Both the position numbers and the translations under genes were made by a program. A stretch of 20,139 nt of DNA from JACQXM01 sp964569425 (lineage in GTDB: Bacteria; Planctomycetota; Phycisphaerae; UBA1845). Below are positions 6,473-14,878 of this stretch, one piece after another. Positions within the stretch are counted from its first letter, which is position 1; every line of letters starts with the position of its first letter. The notes below the pieces were generated by a model. That model saw only the letters and a program-made list of their open reading frames with translations, was not told the DNA's origin and made no database searches. Location: NCBI GenBank assembly GCA_964569425.1, contig CAZMVD010000070.1, positions 1-20,139 of the forward strand, given 5' to 3'.

Positions 6473-7870
6473 TCACGCGGCCGAGGGCGCCGATGGCCCG
6501 TCCGAACCGCCACGGTCGATCATTCCCGTGATCCAACGGAAAAAACACATCGCCAGAAACGCCGCCACGCCGATCCCCGCGAAGACGTACCAGATGTAAT
6601 GCGCCTGTGCATAGACGTCGGGCATCGGTCCTCCCGTGGCCAGCGCCGTTTGCCATTGCACCTGCACCTCCTCCGGCAACGTGGTCGGGTCGGGGCAGAA
6701 GCGATCGAGCAAATGCCCCGACAGCGCAAAACCGGCCAACCAGGCGAAGAATGTCGTCAGGTGCTGATACCCCATGTACAGCCCTTCCTCGCCGGGTGCC
6801 GCCTGCCGCGAGGCGTATTCCAGAAACTTCGGCGACAGAAAACACTCCGCCAACCCTTGCAGCGCAATGCCCAGGATCACCATGACGGTAATGGGGTGCA
6901 GCGAAAACAACCCGAGGATGGACACCGCTCCTCCCGCCACCGCTTCCAGCAGCGGACTGCACGCAATCGCCAGGGCCGAAAACGGGATGATGAGCAGCCC
7001 AACGCCGATCGAATTCTCCGGCTTCACGCGACGCATCAGGTGCGTAATCGGCACCACGCACAGCACCACCACAAACGGATTGACGTTGGCCAGCCACTCC
7101 GGTTTCGCCCCCTCGCCCACCAGCCGGAAAATGTACTTGGGCATCGCCGCGTAGAGCTGCCCCTGGATCAGCCAGAACCCCGCAACGATCAGGATCAACG
7201 CCATGAACCGGAAGTTCACGATCACGCGGAGGAATCCGTCAAACACGTCCTCCATCGTCTTGCGCGGCCCGGTACGCTGTACCTCACGATAAAAGAGCGT
7301 TACCCACACCAACGCCACCAGCGCCGAAGCGGCCGCGTAATAATTGATGTAGGCCAGCCCGAGATTCTCCCGCAGCGGCGCGGCGATGGTCTTGCCCCCG
7401 AACGCCCCGATGTTCACCACCCAGTAGAAAACCGAAAACGCCCGCGCCCGATGCCGTTCGTCCGAACACTGCGCCACCGTGCCCGAGATGACCGGCTTCA
7501 CAATCGCCCCGCCGACCACAATCACCGCCAGGGATACCAGCGTCGTCGGCTTGCTGGGAAACGCCCCCAAACCGAAGTAGCCCACCGTCAACAGCGCGAA
7601 CGCCAGCATCAGCGCCCGCCGGAACCCCATCTTGTCCGCCAGCGCCCCCAGAAACGTCGGCAGCAAATAGAGCGTCGACGAAAAACCCGCCGCCACATAC
7701 CCCGTCTCAATATCCGTAAAGCCGACAACGTCCGTCAGGTACACCGCCAGCGCGATGAACATGCCGTAAAACGCCGCACGCTCGAACAGCTCGGCCACGT
7801 TCGCCACCCAGAACGTCGCGGGGAAACGCCAACTCAATTTCTCTTCCACCTGCAATTCGCGTATGACCAT
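6473..7870 (-). CDS. POT/PTR2-like major facilitator transporter
   Basis: The 465-residue protein has about twelve hydrophobic segments. Near the start it carries AELFERAAFYG (E27, E30, R31), a version of the ExxERFxYYG motif of proton-coupled oligopeptide transporters; GALADKMGFRRAL at 75-87 is the general MFS loop motif. FSVFYWVVNIGAF (145-157) matches the second PTR2 signature. Import of di- or tripeptides driven by protons is therefore the best guess. The tyrosines of the first motif are reduced to Phe-Tyr-Gly and substrate residues elsewhere cannot be judged. ATG at 7870 has GGAG six bases upstream and is preferred to an in-frame TTG two codons earlier. The C-terminal tail is hydrophilic and Ser/Pro/Gly-rich. 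The gene is single or follows a small ORF; substrate remains uncertain. Confidence 0.78.
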   Translation of the reverse strand: MVIRELQVEEKLSWRFPATFWVANVAELFERAAFYGMFIALAVYLTDVVGFTDIETGYVAAGFSSTLYLLPTFLGALADKMGFRRALMLAFALLTVGYFGLGAFPSKPTTLVSLAVIVVGGAIVKPVISGTVAQCSDERHRARAFSVFYWVVNIGAFGGKTIAAPLRENLGLAYINYYAAASALVALVWVTLFYREVQRTGPRKTMEDVFDGFLRVIVNFRFMALILIVAGFWLIQGQLYAAMPKYIFRLVGEGAKPEWLANVNPFVVVLCVVPITHLMRRVKPENSIGVGLLIIPFSALAIACSPLLEAVAGGAVSILGLFSLHPITVMVILGIALQGLAECFLSPKFLEYASRQAAPGEEGLYMGYQHLTTFFAWLAGFALSGHLLDRFCPDPTTLPEEVQVQWQTALATGGPMPDVYAQAHYIWYVFAGIGVAAFLAMCFFRWITGMIDRGGSDGPSAPSAA

Positions 7871-7888
7871 CGTCAACTCCGCACTCTT

Positions 7889-8086
7889 TCAGGGACCCTG
7901 CCGAACCACGGCATCATGCTCTCTTTTCCAGCCACCGCCACAGGACTCGGCCTGAAAAAAACTCAGCGCCGAGCGCACAATGGCCAAACCGGCGCCGGCG
8001 ACGGTGACCGCCCACTGCGAATCGTAATACGAATCGCGCGCAATCCTCGCGGCCCGGATCGTAACCGAAATCAATCCACTGGCCAT
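7889..8086 (-). CDS. Possible small membrane-protein ORF upstream of the transporter
   Basis: An ATG-started frame of 65 codons ends 18 bases before the transporter start and is in the same direction. It reads MASGLISVTIRAARIARDSY, then SQWAVTVAGAGLAIVRSALSFF, a plausible membrane segment, and ends hydrophilic. I do not recognise the sequence. Against it are a poor Shine-Dalgarno, GC at third codon positions lower than in neighbouring genes, and a competing overlapping frame of similar quality. It may equally be non-coding. Confidence 0.22.
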   Translation of the reverse strand: MASGLISVTIRAARIARDSYYDSQWAVTVAGAGLAIVRSALSFFQAESCGGGWKREHDAVVRQGP

Positions 8087-8220
8087 TTACATGTTCCAGC
8101 GTGTTTTTTCCATAATTCATTGCCCGCTGTCGTGAGTATCCCAAGGGGGGGCAGTGCGCGCATTTCCTGCGGGCACCAGCAGGTCGCCAGTGCCGTGCTG
8201 TTGCCCGGAGATCGATCTGG

Positions 8221-8226
8221 TATAGT
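8221..8226 (+). promoter_or_regulatory. Possible -10 box for the MEMO-serA-ROK operon
   Basis: TATAGT matches TATAAT at five of six positions and lies 73 bases before the ATG at 8299. No good -35 element sits at the normal spacing: TTGCCC at 8201-8206 is only 14 bases away. It is a weak call. Confidence 0.22.
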
Positions 8227-8298
8227 CGCGGTCTGTGTGGAGCGTCGCTTTGGCACGGCGCGATCACTCCGAAGCAGCGATAGCCAGGAATCGGTTTC

Positions 8299-9192
8299 AT
8301 GCGCGTACGAGAGCCGGTGGTCGCGGGGCAATTCTACGCCGCTTCCGCCGATCAATGCCGACAAGACCTCGAGCAACTCCTCGTCGCGGCGCGCGCGCAA
8401 GGTGCGGCAGATCCCCAGCCGCCCCAGGGCACGCCGCTGTATGGCGGTCTCGTTCCCCATGCCGGTTGGGTCTACAGCGGCGCCGTCGCCGCGCGCGTCT
8501 TCTGCGCCCTGGCCGGAGCGACCAGGCCCCAGACCATGGTTTGTTTTGGCGGCGTCCATCGCAGCCGCGGGCGCGAAGCCGCCATGTTTGCGGACGGACG
8601 ATGGGATACGCCACTCGGCCCGCTCATGATCGATGCCCGCCTCGCGGAAAGGGTCCTCGGCCAGACGAATCTCATCATCGACGACCCCTACGCCCATGAA
8701 CTCGAACACTCCATCGAAGTGCAGTTGCCCTTTGTGTCCCGCCTGTTCCCCGACGTGAAGTTTCTTCCAATCATGGTGCCGCCCGGGCCGCGCGCCGCGG
8801 AGGTCGGAGAAGCGGTCGGACGTACCATACTGGCCTACGACTACGACGCCATCGTGGTCGGCTCGACCGACTTGACGCATTACGGACCCCACTACGGTTT
8901 CGTTCCCCATGGCGTAGGTACGGCCGGCAATGCCTGGGCCAAGCAGGAGAACGACCGTCGATTCATCGAAATGGTTTGCGCATTACGCAGCACCGAGGTT
9001 GTCAAGGAGGCTTCCCAGCACAAGAACGCCTGCAGCGCCGGCGCCGTCGCCGCCACACTCGCCGCCGCCGCCAAGCTCGGCGCCACCCGCGGCCTGCTCT
9101 TGCAGCACACCACCAGCAGTGAAGTCATGGCCCAGCACTTTGCGGAAGATGCGGAAGATTCGGTGGGTTACGCCGGAATCGTCTTTGCATGA
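8299..9192 (+). CDS. amrB: AmmeMemoRadiSam system protein B (MEMO1-like)
   Basis: This 297-residue protein belongs to the MEMO family, related in fold to class III extradiol dioxygenases. Family blocks are clear: PVVAGQFY at 6-13, VPHAGWVYSG at 52-61, GGVHRSRG at 84-91, EHSIEVQLPF at 136-145, STDLTHYG at 189-196 and CSAGA at 245-249. H54, H87 and C245 correspond to the metal-site residues described in human MEMO1, and D191 and H194 are also kept. Bacteria usually encode it with an AMMECR1 protein and a radical SAM enzyme, none of which is in the window. The biochemical role in bacteria is unsettled. CAGGA about nine bases upstream supports the ATG at 8299. It is followed by serA after 13 bases, so the two are likely co-transcribed. 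Confidence 0.88.
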   Translation: MRVREPVVAGQFYAASADQCRQDLEQLLVAARAQGAADPQPPQGTPLYGGLVPHAGWVYSGAVAARVFCALAGATRPQTMVCFGGVHRSRGREAAMFADGRWDTPLGPLMIDARLAERVLGQTNLIIDDPYAHELEHSIEVQLPFVSRLFPDVKFLPIMVPPGPRAAEVGEAVGRTILAYDYDAIVVGSTDLTHYGPHYGFVPHGVGTAGNAWAKQENDRRFIEMVCALRSTEVVKEASQHKNACSAGAVAATLAAAAKLGATRGLLLQHTTSSEVMAQHFAEDAEDSVGYAGIVFA

Positions 9193-9205
9193 CAACTGAG
9201 CGCCA

Positions 9206-10834
9206 ATGGCCGATACTCCCGAAATGAAGTTGCCCCGCGTTCTCGTCGCCGACAAGATCGCCGAAGATGGCTTGCTCCGCCTTCGGCAGGCCGATATTCC
9301 CCATGACGTGCGCCACGGGCTTTCTCCGGAGGAGCTGGCACGCATCATTGGCGAGTATGACGGCGTGCTGATTCGGTCCGCCGTACGCATTACCGCCGAC
9401 ACACTCGCCGCTCCCGGACGGCTCGGCGTCATCGCCCGCGCGGGTGTCGGCGTCGACAATGTAGACGTCGAAGCGGCCACCGCGGCCGGCGTTCTGGTTC
9501 TGAACACCCCGGACGCCAACACCGTTTCCACCGCCGAGCATACTCTCGCTATGTTGCTGTCCCTCTACCGCCGCATTCCCGATGCCCACGCCCACGTCCG
9601 TGCCGGACAATGGAACCGCGGTGCATTCGAAGGTCATCAGCTCTCCGGGCAGACACTCGGCATCGTAGGCCTGGGACGCATCGGGCGTGCTGTTGCCGTC
9701 CGGGCGCTCGCCTTTGACATGAATGTCATCGCCTTCGATCCGTTCATGCGCCAGGACACGGCACTCGATGGCGCCGTGCGGATGATGCCGGACCTCGATT
9801 CGCTCCTCGCCCAGGCCGATTGTGTAACATTGCACGCCAGCCTGTCCGAACAGAACCGCTACCTCATCGGTTCCGAACAGCTCGCGCACATGAAGAAGGG
9901 CGCGCGCCTGGTCAACTGCGCCCGGGGGCTGCTGGTCGATGAACGCGCGCTCGCCGATGCCTTGAACAACGGACACCTCCACGGCGCTGCCGTCGACGTC
10001 TTTGAAAACGAACCCCCGGTGGGCAGCCCGCTGTTGAGTGCAGGCAACCTCGTTCTGACCCCGCACCTGGCCGCTTCCACTGCCGAAGCCCAGCGTCAGG
10101 TTTCCATCGACGCCGTCGAGGCGCTGCTCGCGTACCTGTTACGCGGCGAAATCCGCTCCGCGGTCAACGTCACCGGTATGCCCGCCACCCTCGCCCCGCG
10201 CAGCCGCGCCTTCGTCGACCTGGGCGCACGCATGGGCACCATGCTGTCGCCTTGGTGTGCCGAAGGTGTAGAGAAGCTCCGCGTCACCGTGTGCAGCGAG
10301 GCGCTCCGCGAACTGGCAGACACACTCTCCGCCCAATTGCTCGTTTCGCTGCTGACCCCGCACCTCAACGAACGAATCAACCTGGTGAACGCCCGCGAAC
10401 TCGCGCGCCGCCGCGGCATTGCGTTGGATCAGTCGGTCCACTCCATGCAGGAAGGCCGGCTGGAATCCGTCCACGCCGCCGTGCAGGTCCGCGGCCAGGC
10501 TCACGAAATCGAAGGTACCATTCTTAACGACCGCCGCCCGCGCATCCTCGCCATCGACGGCTATCGCATGGAACTCGTCCCCGAAGGGCCCATGGCCTTC
10601 ATTTACAATGACGATCGGCCCGGTGTCATTGGCCTGGTCGGCCAGAAACTCGGCGATGCCGGTGTCAACGTGGCCGACATGGCCCTCTCGCGCCGCGGGC
10701 GCACCGCGCTCATGGTCCTTAAGCTTGACGAACCCATGCCCGAACCCGTCCGCGATGCGCTCAAAGCGCTCAACCCTCCTATTCTCGCCGTGCGGCGCGC
10801 CTCCCTGCCGCCGCTGGTCGAAGCCGTGCCATGA
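9206..10834 (+). CDS. serA: D-3-phosphoglycerate dehydrogenase, long (ACT) form
   Basis: SerA oxidises 3-phosphoglycerate with NAD+ to 3-phosphohydroxypyruvate, the first step of serine synthesis in the cytoplasm. The 542 residues follow the long type: substrate domain (about 11-105 and 285-315), NAD domain with GIVGLGRIG at 152-160, an intervening ASB-like domain (about 325-455) and a C-terminal ACT domain beginning near 463 with DRPGVIGLVGQKLGDAGVNV, the likely serine-sensing site. Catalytic Arg240 (NCARG), Glu269 (ENEP) and His287 (TPHLAAST) are present. The loop NTPDANTVSTAEHT has DAN where many relatives have GN-containing versions. ATG at 9206 has no strong Shine-Dalgarno; MKLPRVLV at 9224 is an alternative. 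The stop overlaps the next start as ATGA. Identity is firm. Confidence 0.95.
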   Translation: MADTPEMKLPRVLVADKIAEDGLLRLRQADIPHDVRHGLSPEELARIIGEYDGVLIRSAVRITADTLAAPGRLGVIARAGVGVDNVDVEAATAAGVLVLNTPDANTVSTAEHTLAMLLSLYRRIPDAHAHVRAGQWNRGAFEGHQLSGQTLGIVGLGRIGRAVAVRALAFDMNVIAFDPFMRQDTALDGAVRMMPDLDSLLAQADCVTLHASLSEQNRYLIGSEQLAHMKKGARLVNCARGLLVDERALADALNNGHLHGAAVDVFENEPPVGSPLLSAGNLVLTPHLAASTAEAQRQVSIDAVEALLAYLLRGEIRSAVNVTGMPATLAPRSRAFVDLGARMGTMLSPWCAEGVEKLRVTVCSEALRELADTLSAQLLVSLLTPHLNERINLVNARELARRRGIALDQSVHSMQEGRLESVHAAVQVRGQAHEIEGTILNDRRPRILAIDGYRMELVPEGPMAFIYNDDRPGVIGLVGQKLGDAGVNVADMALSRRGRTALMVLKLDEPMPEPVRDALKALNPPILAVRRASLPPLVEAVP

Positions 10835-11817
10835 GCAAGACACCTTCCTTGGCCGTCGGTGTAGACCTCGGGGGTACCCAATTGAAAGTAGCGCTCGTGG
10901 ATGCCGCCGGATCGATCCGCGCCAAGACCGCGGCGCCAACCGCCATCGAGGCCGGACCGGAAGCCGTCGTGGCCGACATGGTGCGCTTGTGCGAGTTGTT
11001 GTTGCAGGCCGCGGGGCTGCCGCGCACCGAACTGGCCGCGGTGGGCGTCGCCTCCCCCGGACCGCTCGACCTGCGCACAGGATGTATAATCCGAGCGGCC
11101 AATCTGCCGGGATGGGATCATGTCCCATTGCGCGATCGCGCGGCCGAGTCCTTCCAGCTTCCCGTGGTCCTGGAAAACGACGGCAACGCCGCCGCCTACG
11201 GAGAATTTCGCGCCGGAGCCGGACAGGGGCACGACGACCTTGTCGCACTCACCCTGGGGACCGGCGTTGGCGCCGGGGTCATCACCGCCGGCAAATTGCT
11301 GCATGGCCATTTCGACAATGCCGGCGAACTGGGGCACACCATCGTGGAACCGCAAGGCCTGCCGTGCCCCTGCGGCCAGCGCGGCTGCCTTGAACAATAC
11401 GCTTCCGCTGCCGCCGTCGCCCGCCGGGTACGCGCCGCCCTGGAGGACGGCGCCGCCGCGTCCGAACTGCACGGGGTATCCCTAGCCGATTTGGACGCAC
11501 GTGGCGTCGCCGAGGCGGCTCGCCGGCAGGATCCCCTTTGTGTCAGCGTTTGGGAGGAGGCATGCCGGTATCTGGCCATCGCGTGCATCAACATTCAACA
11601 CGCGTTCAATCCGTCGCTGGTACTGCTGGGCGGGGGCATGAGCGCGGCCGGTTCGTTGCTGCTCGAGCGCGTGCGCCATAACCTGGCACTGCTGCGCTGG
11701 ACGCTGCACGACGATCTGCCTCAGGTCGCGCTCGCCCAATTGGGCAACGACGCCGGCGTCATCGGCGCCGCCATTCTCGCCCGGGATAGTGCGGCCCCGG
11801 TTTCCCCTGGACAATGA
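10831..11817 (+). CDS. ROK-family sugar kinase (glucokinase-like)
   Basis: The 328 residues begin with the ATP-binding VGVDLGGTQLK (9-19). ENDGNAAA at 115-122 supplies the catalytic Asp117, and GELGHT (165-170) with CPCGQRGCLEQY (179-190) gives the zinc site of ROK kinases (H169, C179, C181, C186). TLGTGVGAGV at 141-150 is the phosphate-binding loop. There is no N-terminal DNA-binding domain, so this is a kinase and not a NagC-like repressor. Glucose is the most likely substrate, with N-acetylmannosamine or fructose kinases as alternatives. It overlaps serA by four bases, so translation is coupled. Its stop at 11817 faces the stop of the minus-strand lipoprotein gene across 123 bases. Confidence 0.88.
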   Translation: MSKTPSLAVGVDLGGTQLKVALVDAAGSIRAKTAAPTAIEAGPEAVVADMVRLCELLLQAAGLPRTELAAVGVASPGPLDLRTGCIIRAANLPGWDHVPLRDRAAESFQLPVVLENDGNAAAYGEFRAGAGQGHDDLVALTLGTGVGAGVITAGKLLHGHFDNAGELGHTIVEPQGLPCPCGQRGCLEQYASAAAVARRVRAALEDGAAASELHGVSLADLDARGVAEAARRQDPLCVSVWEEACRYLAIACINIQHAFNPSLVLLGGGMSAAGSLLLERVRHNLALLRWTLHDDLPQVALAQLGNDAGVIGAAILARDSAAPVSPGQ

Positions 11818-11940
11818 CCGAACCACGGCCCGACGCCGGCCGGCGCAGATCAATATGTGACGCCGTCACTCCACCAGTGAGATCCCGCGCCGCAAGCGGA
11901 ATGAACTGAACCGATTCCCCAGTCCATCGATTGGAGCCGC
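11818..11940. other. Convergent gap with small inverted repeats
   Basis: The ROK kinase and the lipoprotein gene end here facing each other. CGCCGGCCGGCG lies around 11834-11845, GTGAC-GCC-GTCAC at 11857-11869, and TCACT-CCACC-AGTGA at 11866-11880; the last two overlap and are mutually exclusive. None is followed by a T-tract, so a bidirectional intrinsic terminator is possible but not shown. Confidence 0.3.
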
Positions 11941-14865
11941 TCATGGCAGACAGAGGTTGCCCAACGACAGCGGATCGTAGGCATTGGGCGACGCACCCGA
12001 CCAGGTGCTGAACTCCTGGTGCTCCAGGTCGAATCGTGTCACGTTGAAACCCCAGATGGTCTGCCGCGTTCCGATTTCGCCAAACGCCGCTAGCGGGATG
12101 CGCATTTCCACCGTCCAGTGCGCTTCCTCGACCCGCGTTGCGATCTCCGCGTCCGCGCTCCACGCACGCCGTTCGCCGCAAGGAGGATCGAACGACACGC
12201 CCCGCTCCAGCATCGCCGCTCCCGACGGCTTGACGGCAATGTGATAAAGGTCGGCCGGAGATCGCGTGCCCCCGTTCAGCGGGTCGATCAGCACTTCGAC
12301 CAGCTCATCGCCCACCGGCACCATGTCTTCGTAGTGCACGCGGTTGCGCCGCACGTCGGGCGATGCCATAGCCTTGGCACTATTTGCGCGAACCGCCACG
12401 AACAGGTCCTGCGCCCCGCGCATCACAAACGCCACCGTCGCTGCGCGCGGCCGCGCTGCCGACTCATCGCCGAATGCGCCCGCGCGATTCCGCGTAATCA
12501 GTGCGAAATCCCCGGCCACGTTGTTTGTGCCTGCGGGCCAGTCGGATAAATCGCCGTCGATCCGCGGCGGTACATCGACACCCAACGGCGTCAACGCCGC
12601 TCCCCGGGCCACCACCGCCTGCCGGGCGCCGTCGGCGCTGTGCCACGTCATCGGCACGTCGAAGGAACCTACCGGACTGCGCGGACAATCTGTGCCACTC
12701 GTGTCCAGCCGAATGCGGCGTGAGGCGCCGGCGTCCAATCGCACGCTCTCCGGTTCCCGGCCAACCGGCGCGAACCCCGCCGGAAGCGGCCCGGCGTCCA
12801 ACTGTCCCTCCAGCGGCAGCCGTCCCCGGTTGGTCGCAGTGAGTACCGTCTCCAGCCGAATCTTCGCTTTCGCTTGCCCGCCATCAGGCCGCAGCCGCAC
12901 GCCGTCGATCTGCAACTGCAGATCGCGCGTTTCGAGCATCACACGGCGCCAGGCGGCATTGCGCGAGAACGCATCCTCTCCGCCAATCTCGCGTGCCGGG
13001 TGCACCTTTCTCAACAGTTCCTCCGCCATGATGCGCCGCGCCGCATCGTAATGCGCGATCTCCGTCGTCCACGAAGGCGCCCGACCGTCCGCGAAGTGCG
13101 TGCGGTAACTTTCGGTTCCCGCGCTCGGGGCCAAAGCCGCCCCCAACGCCTGTGGAATGTGGTCCAGCCCATGCAGCGCAAGCAACTGAATGTACGCGGC
13201 GTCCTGCGCGCTTCGTCGCAACTCGGCTAGCCGAATACTCGCCACAGGCCGGTCCAGCCCGAACGTCGAACCCGGGTAGAGCAGCGCCCGCGCGTCATGT
13301 TGCAGGCACGCGTCAGGTGTTGCCGTCGCTACTTCTTCCGGCCAATCGTTGATCGACCCGACAAAGAGCACTGCCGCCCCCAGACGATATCCCTGCCAGC
13401 CCAGCGCCCGCACATCCGCCGACGTACCCCGCACGTCCATGGTCCCGGTATAGGGCGGGCGATCGACTTCCATCCACGTCCTTCGTCCTGCCCCGCGCTC
13501 GCCTCTCATCGTCGCAGGATCGTAGAACTGACCCGGCGGCATCCAGCCCGCGATCGGCCGGCCGGTCGCGGCCGTCCACGCGCCACACGGGTAATCCGTC
13601 CAGCCGAACGGGCCCAGGTCCTGCGGCGGCACCCGCGACACCTGCAACGACCGCGGAAAAACGGCACCCGATTCGCCCCACGAAGGCGCATGGCAATCTT
13701 TCCGGCTCACGGCATCGAACATGGATGGAGCCGCCAATGCGTAACTCCGTTCCAGCCACTTTCGTGCTGTAAAATGGTCCACGCACCCGCGCAGGTATTC
13801 ATTGACGAAAGTTGCCGGAAGCGCCGCCGTTCGATTCGTCCCCGTCCGCAAGGCATTCGGTGTGATCGGCAGGACCGGTACTGGCCAATGCGAAACGCCA
13901 AGCCGATTGTAGAACATGCTCCCGTCCAGGGCGGGTCGGGCGGTTTCGTCATAAGCCTGCCAATCGAAAGAAAGCGCGCCTTGAGGCGTAACTTGCAGGA
14001 TCGGCGCAAGCTTCGCCAGCACCGCGGTGACACGATATTGCTGCAACATCCGCATCGTGTCCCGCAGCACGCCATCCAGCGCCGCACCGAGCGGATCAGC
14101 GCGCCAGTCATCGGTCAGCGGCGTGTATGGCGCTCCGGATCGACGAACGTGATGACGAAATAGCATCCGATGATCCAACTCCCCCAGCACCGTCGGCATG
14201 GCATCGTCCGGCAGCACGAAGGGCCACACCGTCAGCTCGATCTCGCAACGCCCGGCGGAAACGTGGTTTACCTGCCATTCAAGGGCGGCGCGGTACACGC
14301 CCTCCGCCGTCCCCTTGGGAATCGCAATGTCCACCCAGTAGCGAAGTTCTCCATCCGCTGCGACCGCTCCATTCGCCCCCGCTTTCCCGGCAGACACCGG
14401 CAGGAGTACGTCCCAGGGATTGGGTTCTCGCAAATGGGGCGGAACACTTCGCAGGTGCCACCCCGGCCAACGTGGAACCTGCACCCGCAACACGCGATAC
14501 ATCTGCACTGCCGCCGAGTCGATTCTCCCCGCGGAACCCGTCAGCGCAGACGCCACCCATCGCCCGCTGCCCGGCACCAGGCTCGAACGCGGAACCGCGA
14601 ACTGAAAGCTGACGGTTTCGTTGTTGGCGCCGGCCAGGCGCACCGTGGTCAAGGGGGTTGAGCGATCATCGGGCCGAAGCGCATCCTCCGGGTTTCGTTC
14701 GAGGCTGCGCGTGGCCGAATCGCTGACGGGAAAAAAGGAAACCGGGGCCGGTGCCACCTGGCACCCGATCGAAAGAACCATCGGCAGGGATTGCGCCAGG
14801 CAGCGCCACAGATTCCATCCGGGTGTGGTGCAGCGCCGCCCTCGGACTGACTGGCCTCGCCTCAC
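11941..14865 (-). CDS. Predicted lipoprotein with DUF4091/GH123-like and CBM9-like domains
   Basis: Read from GTG 14865, the protein has 974 residues. The first 35 form a signal peptide with a relaxed lipobox ending LSIGC, so Cys35 could be lipidated. An N-terminal beta-sandwich part is followed by a barrel-like section and, near residue 530, YPGSTFGL then ASIRLAELRRSAQDAAYIQLL, the end of the DUF4091 / GH123 catalytic domain as I know it. From about 765 a beta domain begins PPRIDGDLSDWP and includes MRIPLAAFG, typical of CBM9/DOMON-like carbohydrate-binding domains. A glycoside hydrolase or binding protein for polysaccharide at the cell surface is the likely role. At 373-380 the segment SYALAAPS falls where relatives commonly have an Asp-Glu pair. 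ATG at 14949 would overlap the preceding gene by 71 bases; GTG at 14865 leaves 13 bases and gives a normal signal peptide. Confidence 0.72.
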   Translation of the reverse strand: MRRGQSVRGRRCTTPGWNLWRCLAQSLPMVLSIGCQVAPAPVSFFPVSDSATRSLERNPEDALRPDDRSTPLTTVRLAGANNETVSFQFAVPRSSLVPGSGRWVASALTGSAGRIDSAAVQMYRVLRVQVPRWPGWHLRSVPPHLREPNPWDVLLPVSAGKAGANGAVAADGELRYWVDIAIPKGTAEGVYRAALEWQVNHVSAGRCEIELTVWPFVLPDDAMPTVLGELDHRMLFRHHVRRSGAPYTPLTDDWRADPLGAALDGVLRDTMRMLQQYRVTAVLAKLAPILQVTPQGALSFDWQAYDETARPALDGSMFYNRLGVSHWPVPVLPITPNALRTGTNRTAALPATFVNEYLRGCVDHFTARKWLERSYALAAPSMFDAVSRKDCHAPSWGESGAVFPRSLQVSRVPPQDLGPFGWTDYPCGAWTAATGRPIAGWMPPGQFYDPATMRGERGAGRRTWMEVDRPPYTGTMDVRGTSADVRALGWQGYRLGAAVLFVGSINDWPEEVATATPDACLQHDARALLYPGSTFGLDRPVASIRLAELRRSAQDAAYIQLLALHGLDHIPQALGAALAPSAGTESYRTHFADGRAPSWTTEIAHYDAARRIMAEELLRKVHPAREIGGEDAFSRNAAWRRVMLETRDLQLQIDGVRLRPDGGQAKAKIRLETVLTATNRGRLPLEGQLDAGPLPAGFAPVGREPESVRLDAGASRRIRLDTSGTDCPRSPVGSFDVPMTWHSADGARQAVVARGAALTPLGVDVPPRIDGDLSDWPAGTNNVAGDFALITRNRAGAFGDESAARPRAATVAFVMRGAQDLFVAVRANSAKAMASPDVRRNRVHYEDMVPVGDELVEVLIDPLNGGTRSPADLYHIAVKPSGAAMLERGVSFDPPCGERRAWSADAEIATRVEEAHWTVEMRIPLAAFGEIGTRQTIWGFNVTRFDLEHQEFSTWSGASPNAYDPLSLGNLCLP

Positions 14866-14878
14866 GCGCCGCCGGCGG

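Larger units (their letters stand above)
7871..8298. other. Divergent intergenic region
   Basis: These 428 bases separate the minus-strand transporter from the plus-strand MEMO-like gene. The only coding candidate is the weak ORF at 7889-8086. A run of seven G at about 8143-8149 and a TATAGT box at 8221 are the other noticeable features. It should contain promoters for both directions. Confidence 0.45.

Noticed and set aside
6599..8629. A 676-codon plus-strand open frame
   Set aside because: It is antisense to the POT-like transporter and the following gap. Its translation is rich in Arg, His and Gln with no motifs, as expected from the complement of GC-rich coding DNA.
9125..11248. Long minus-strand frames opposite serA and the ROK kinase
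   Set aside because: Both plus-strand genes are unmistakable by catalytic motifs, and the minus-strand frames have none.
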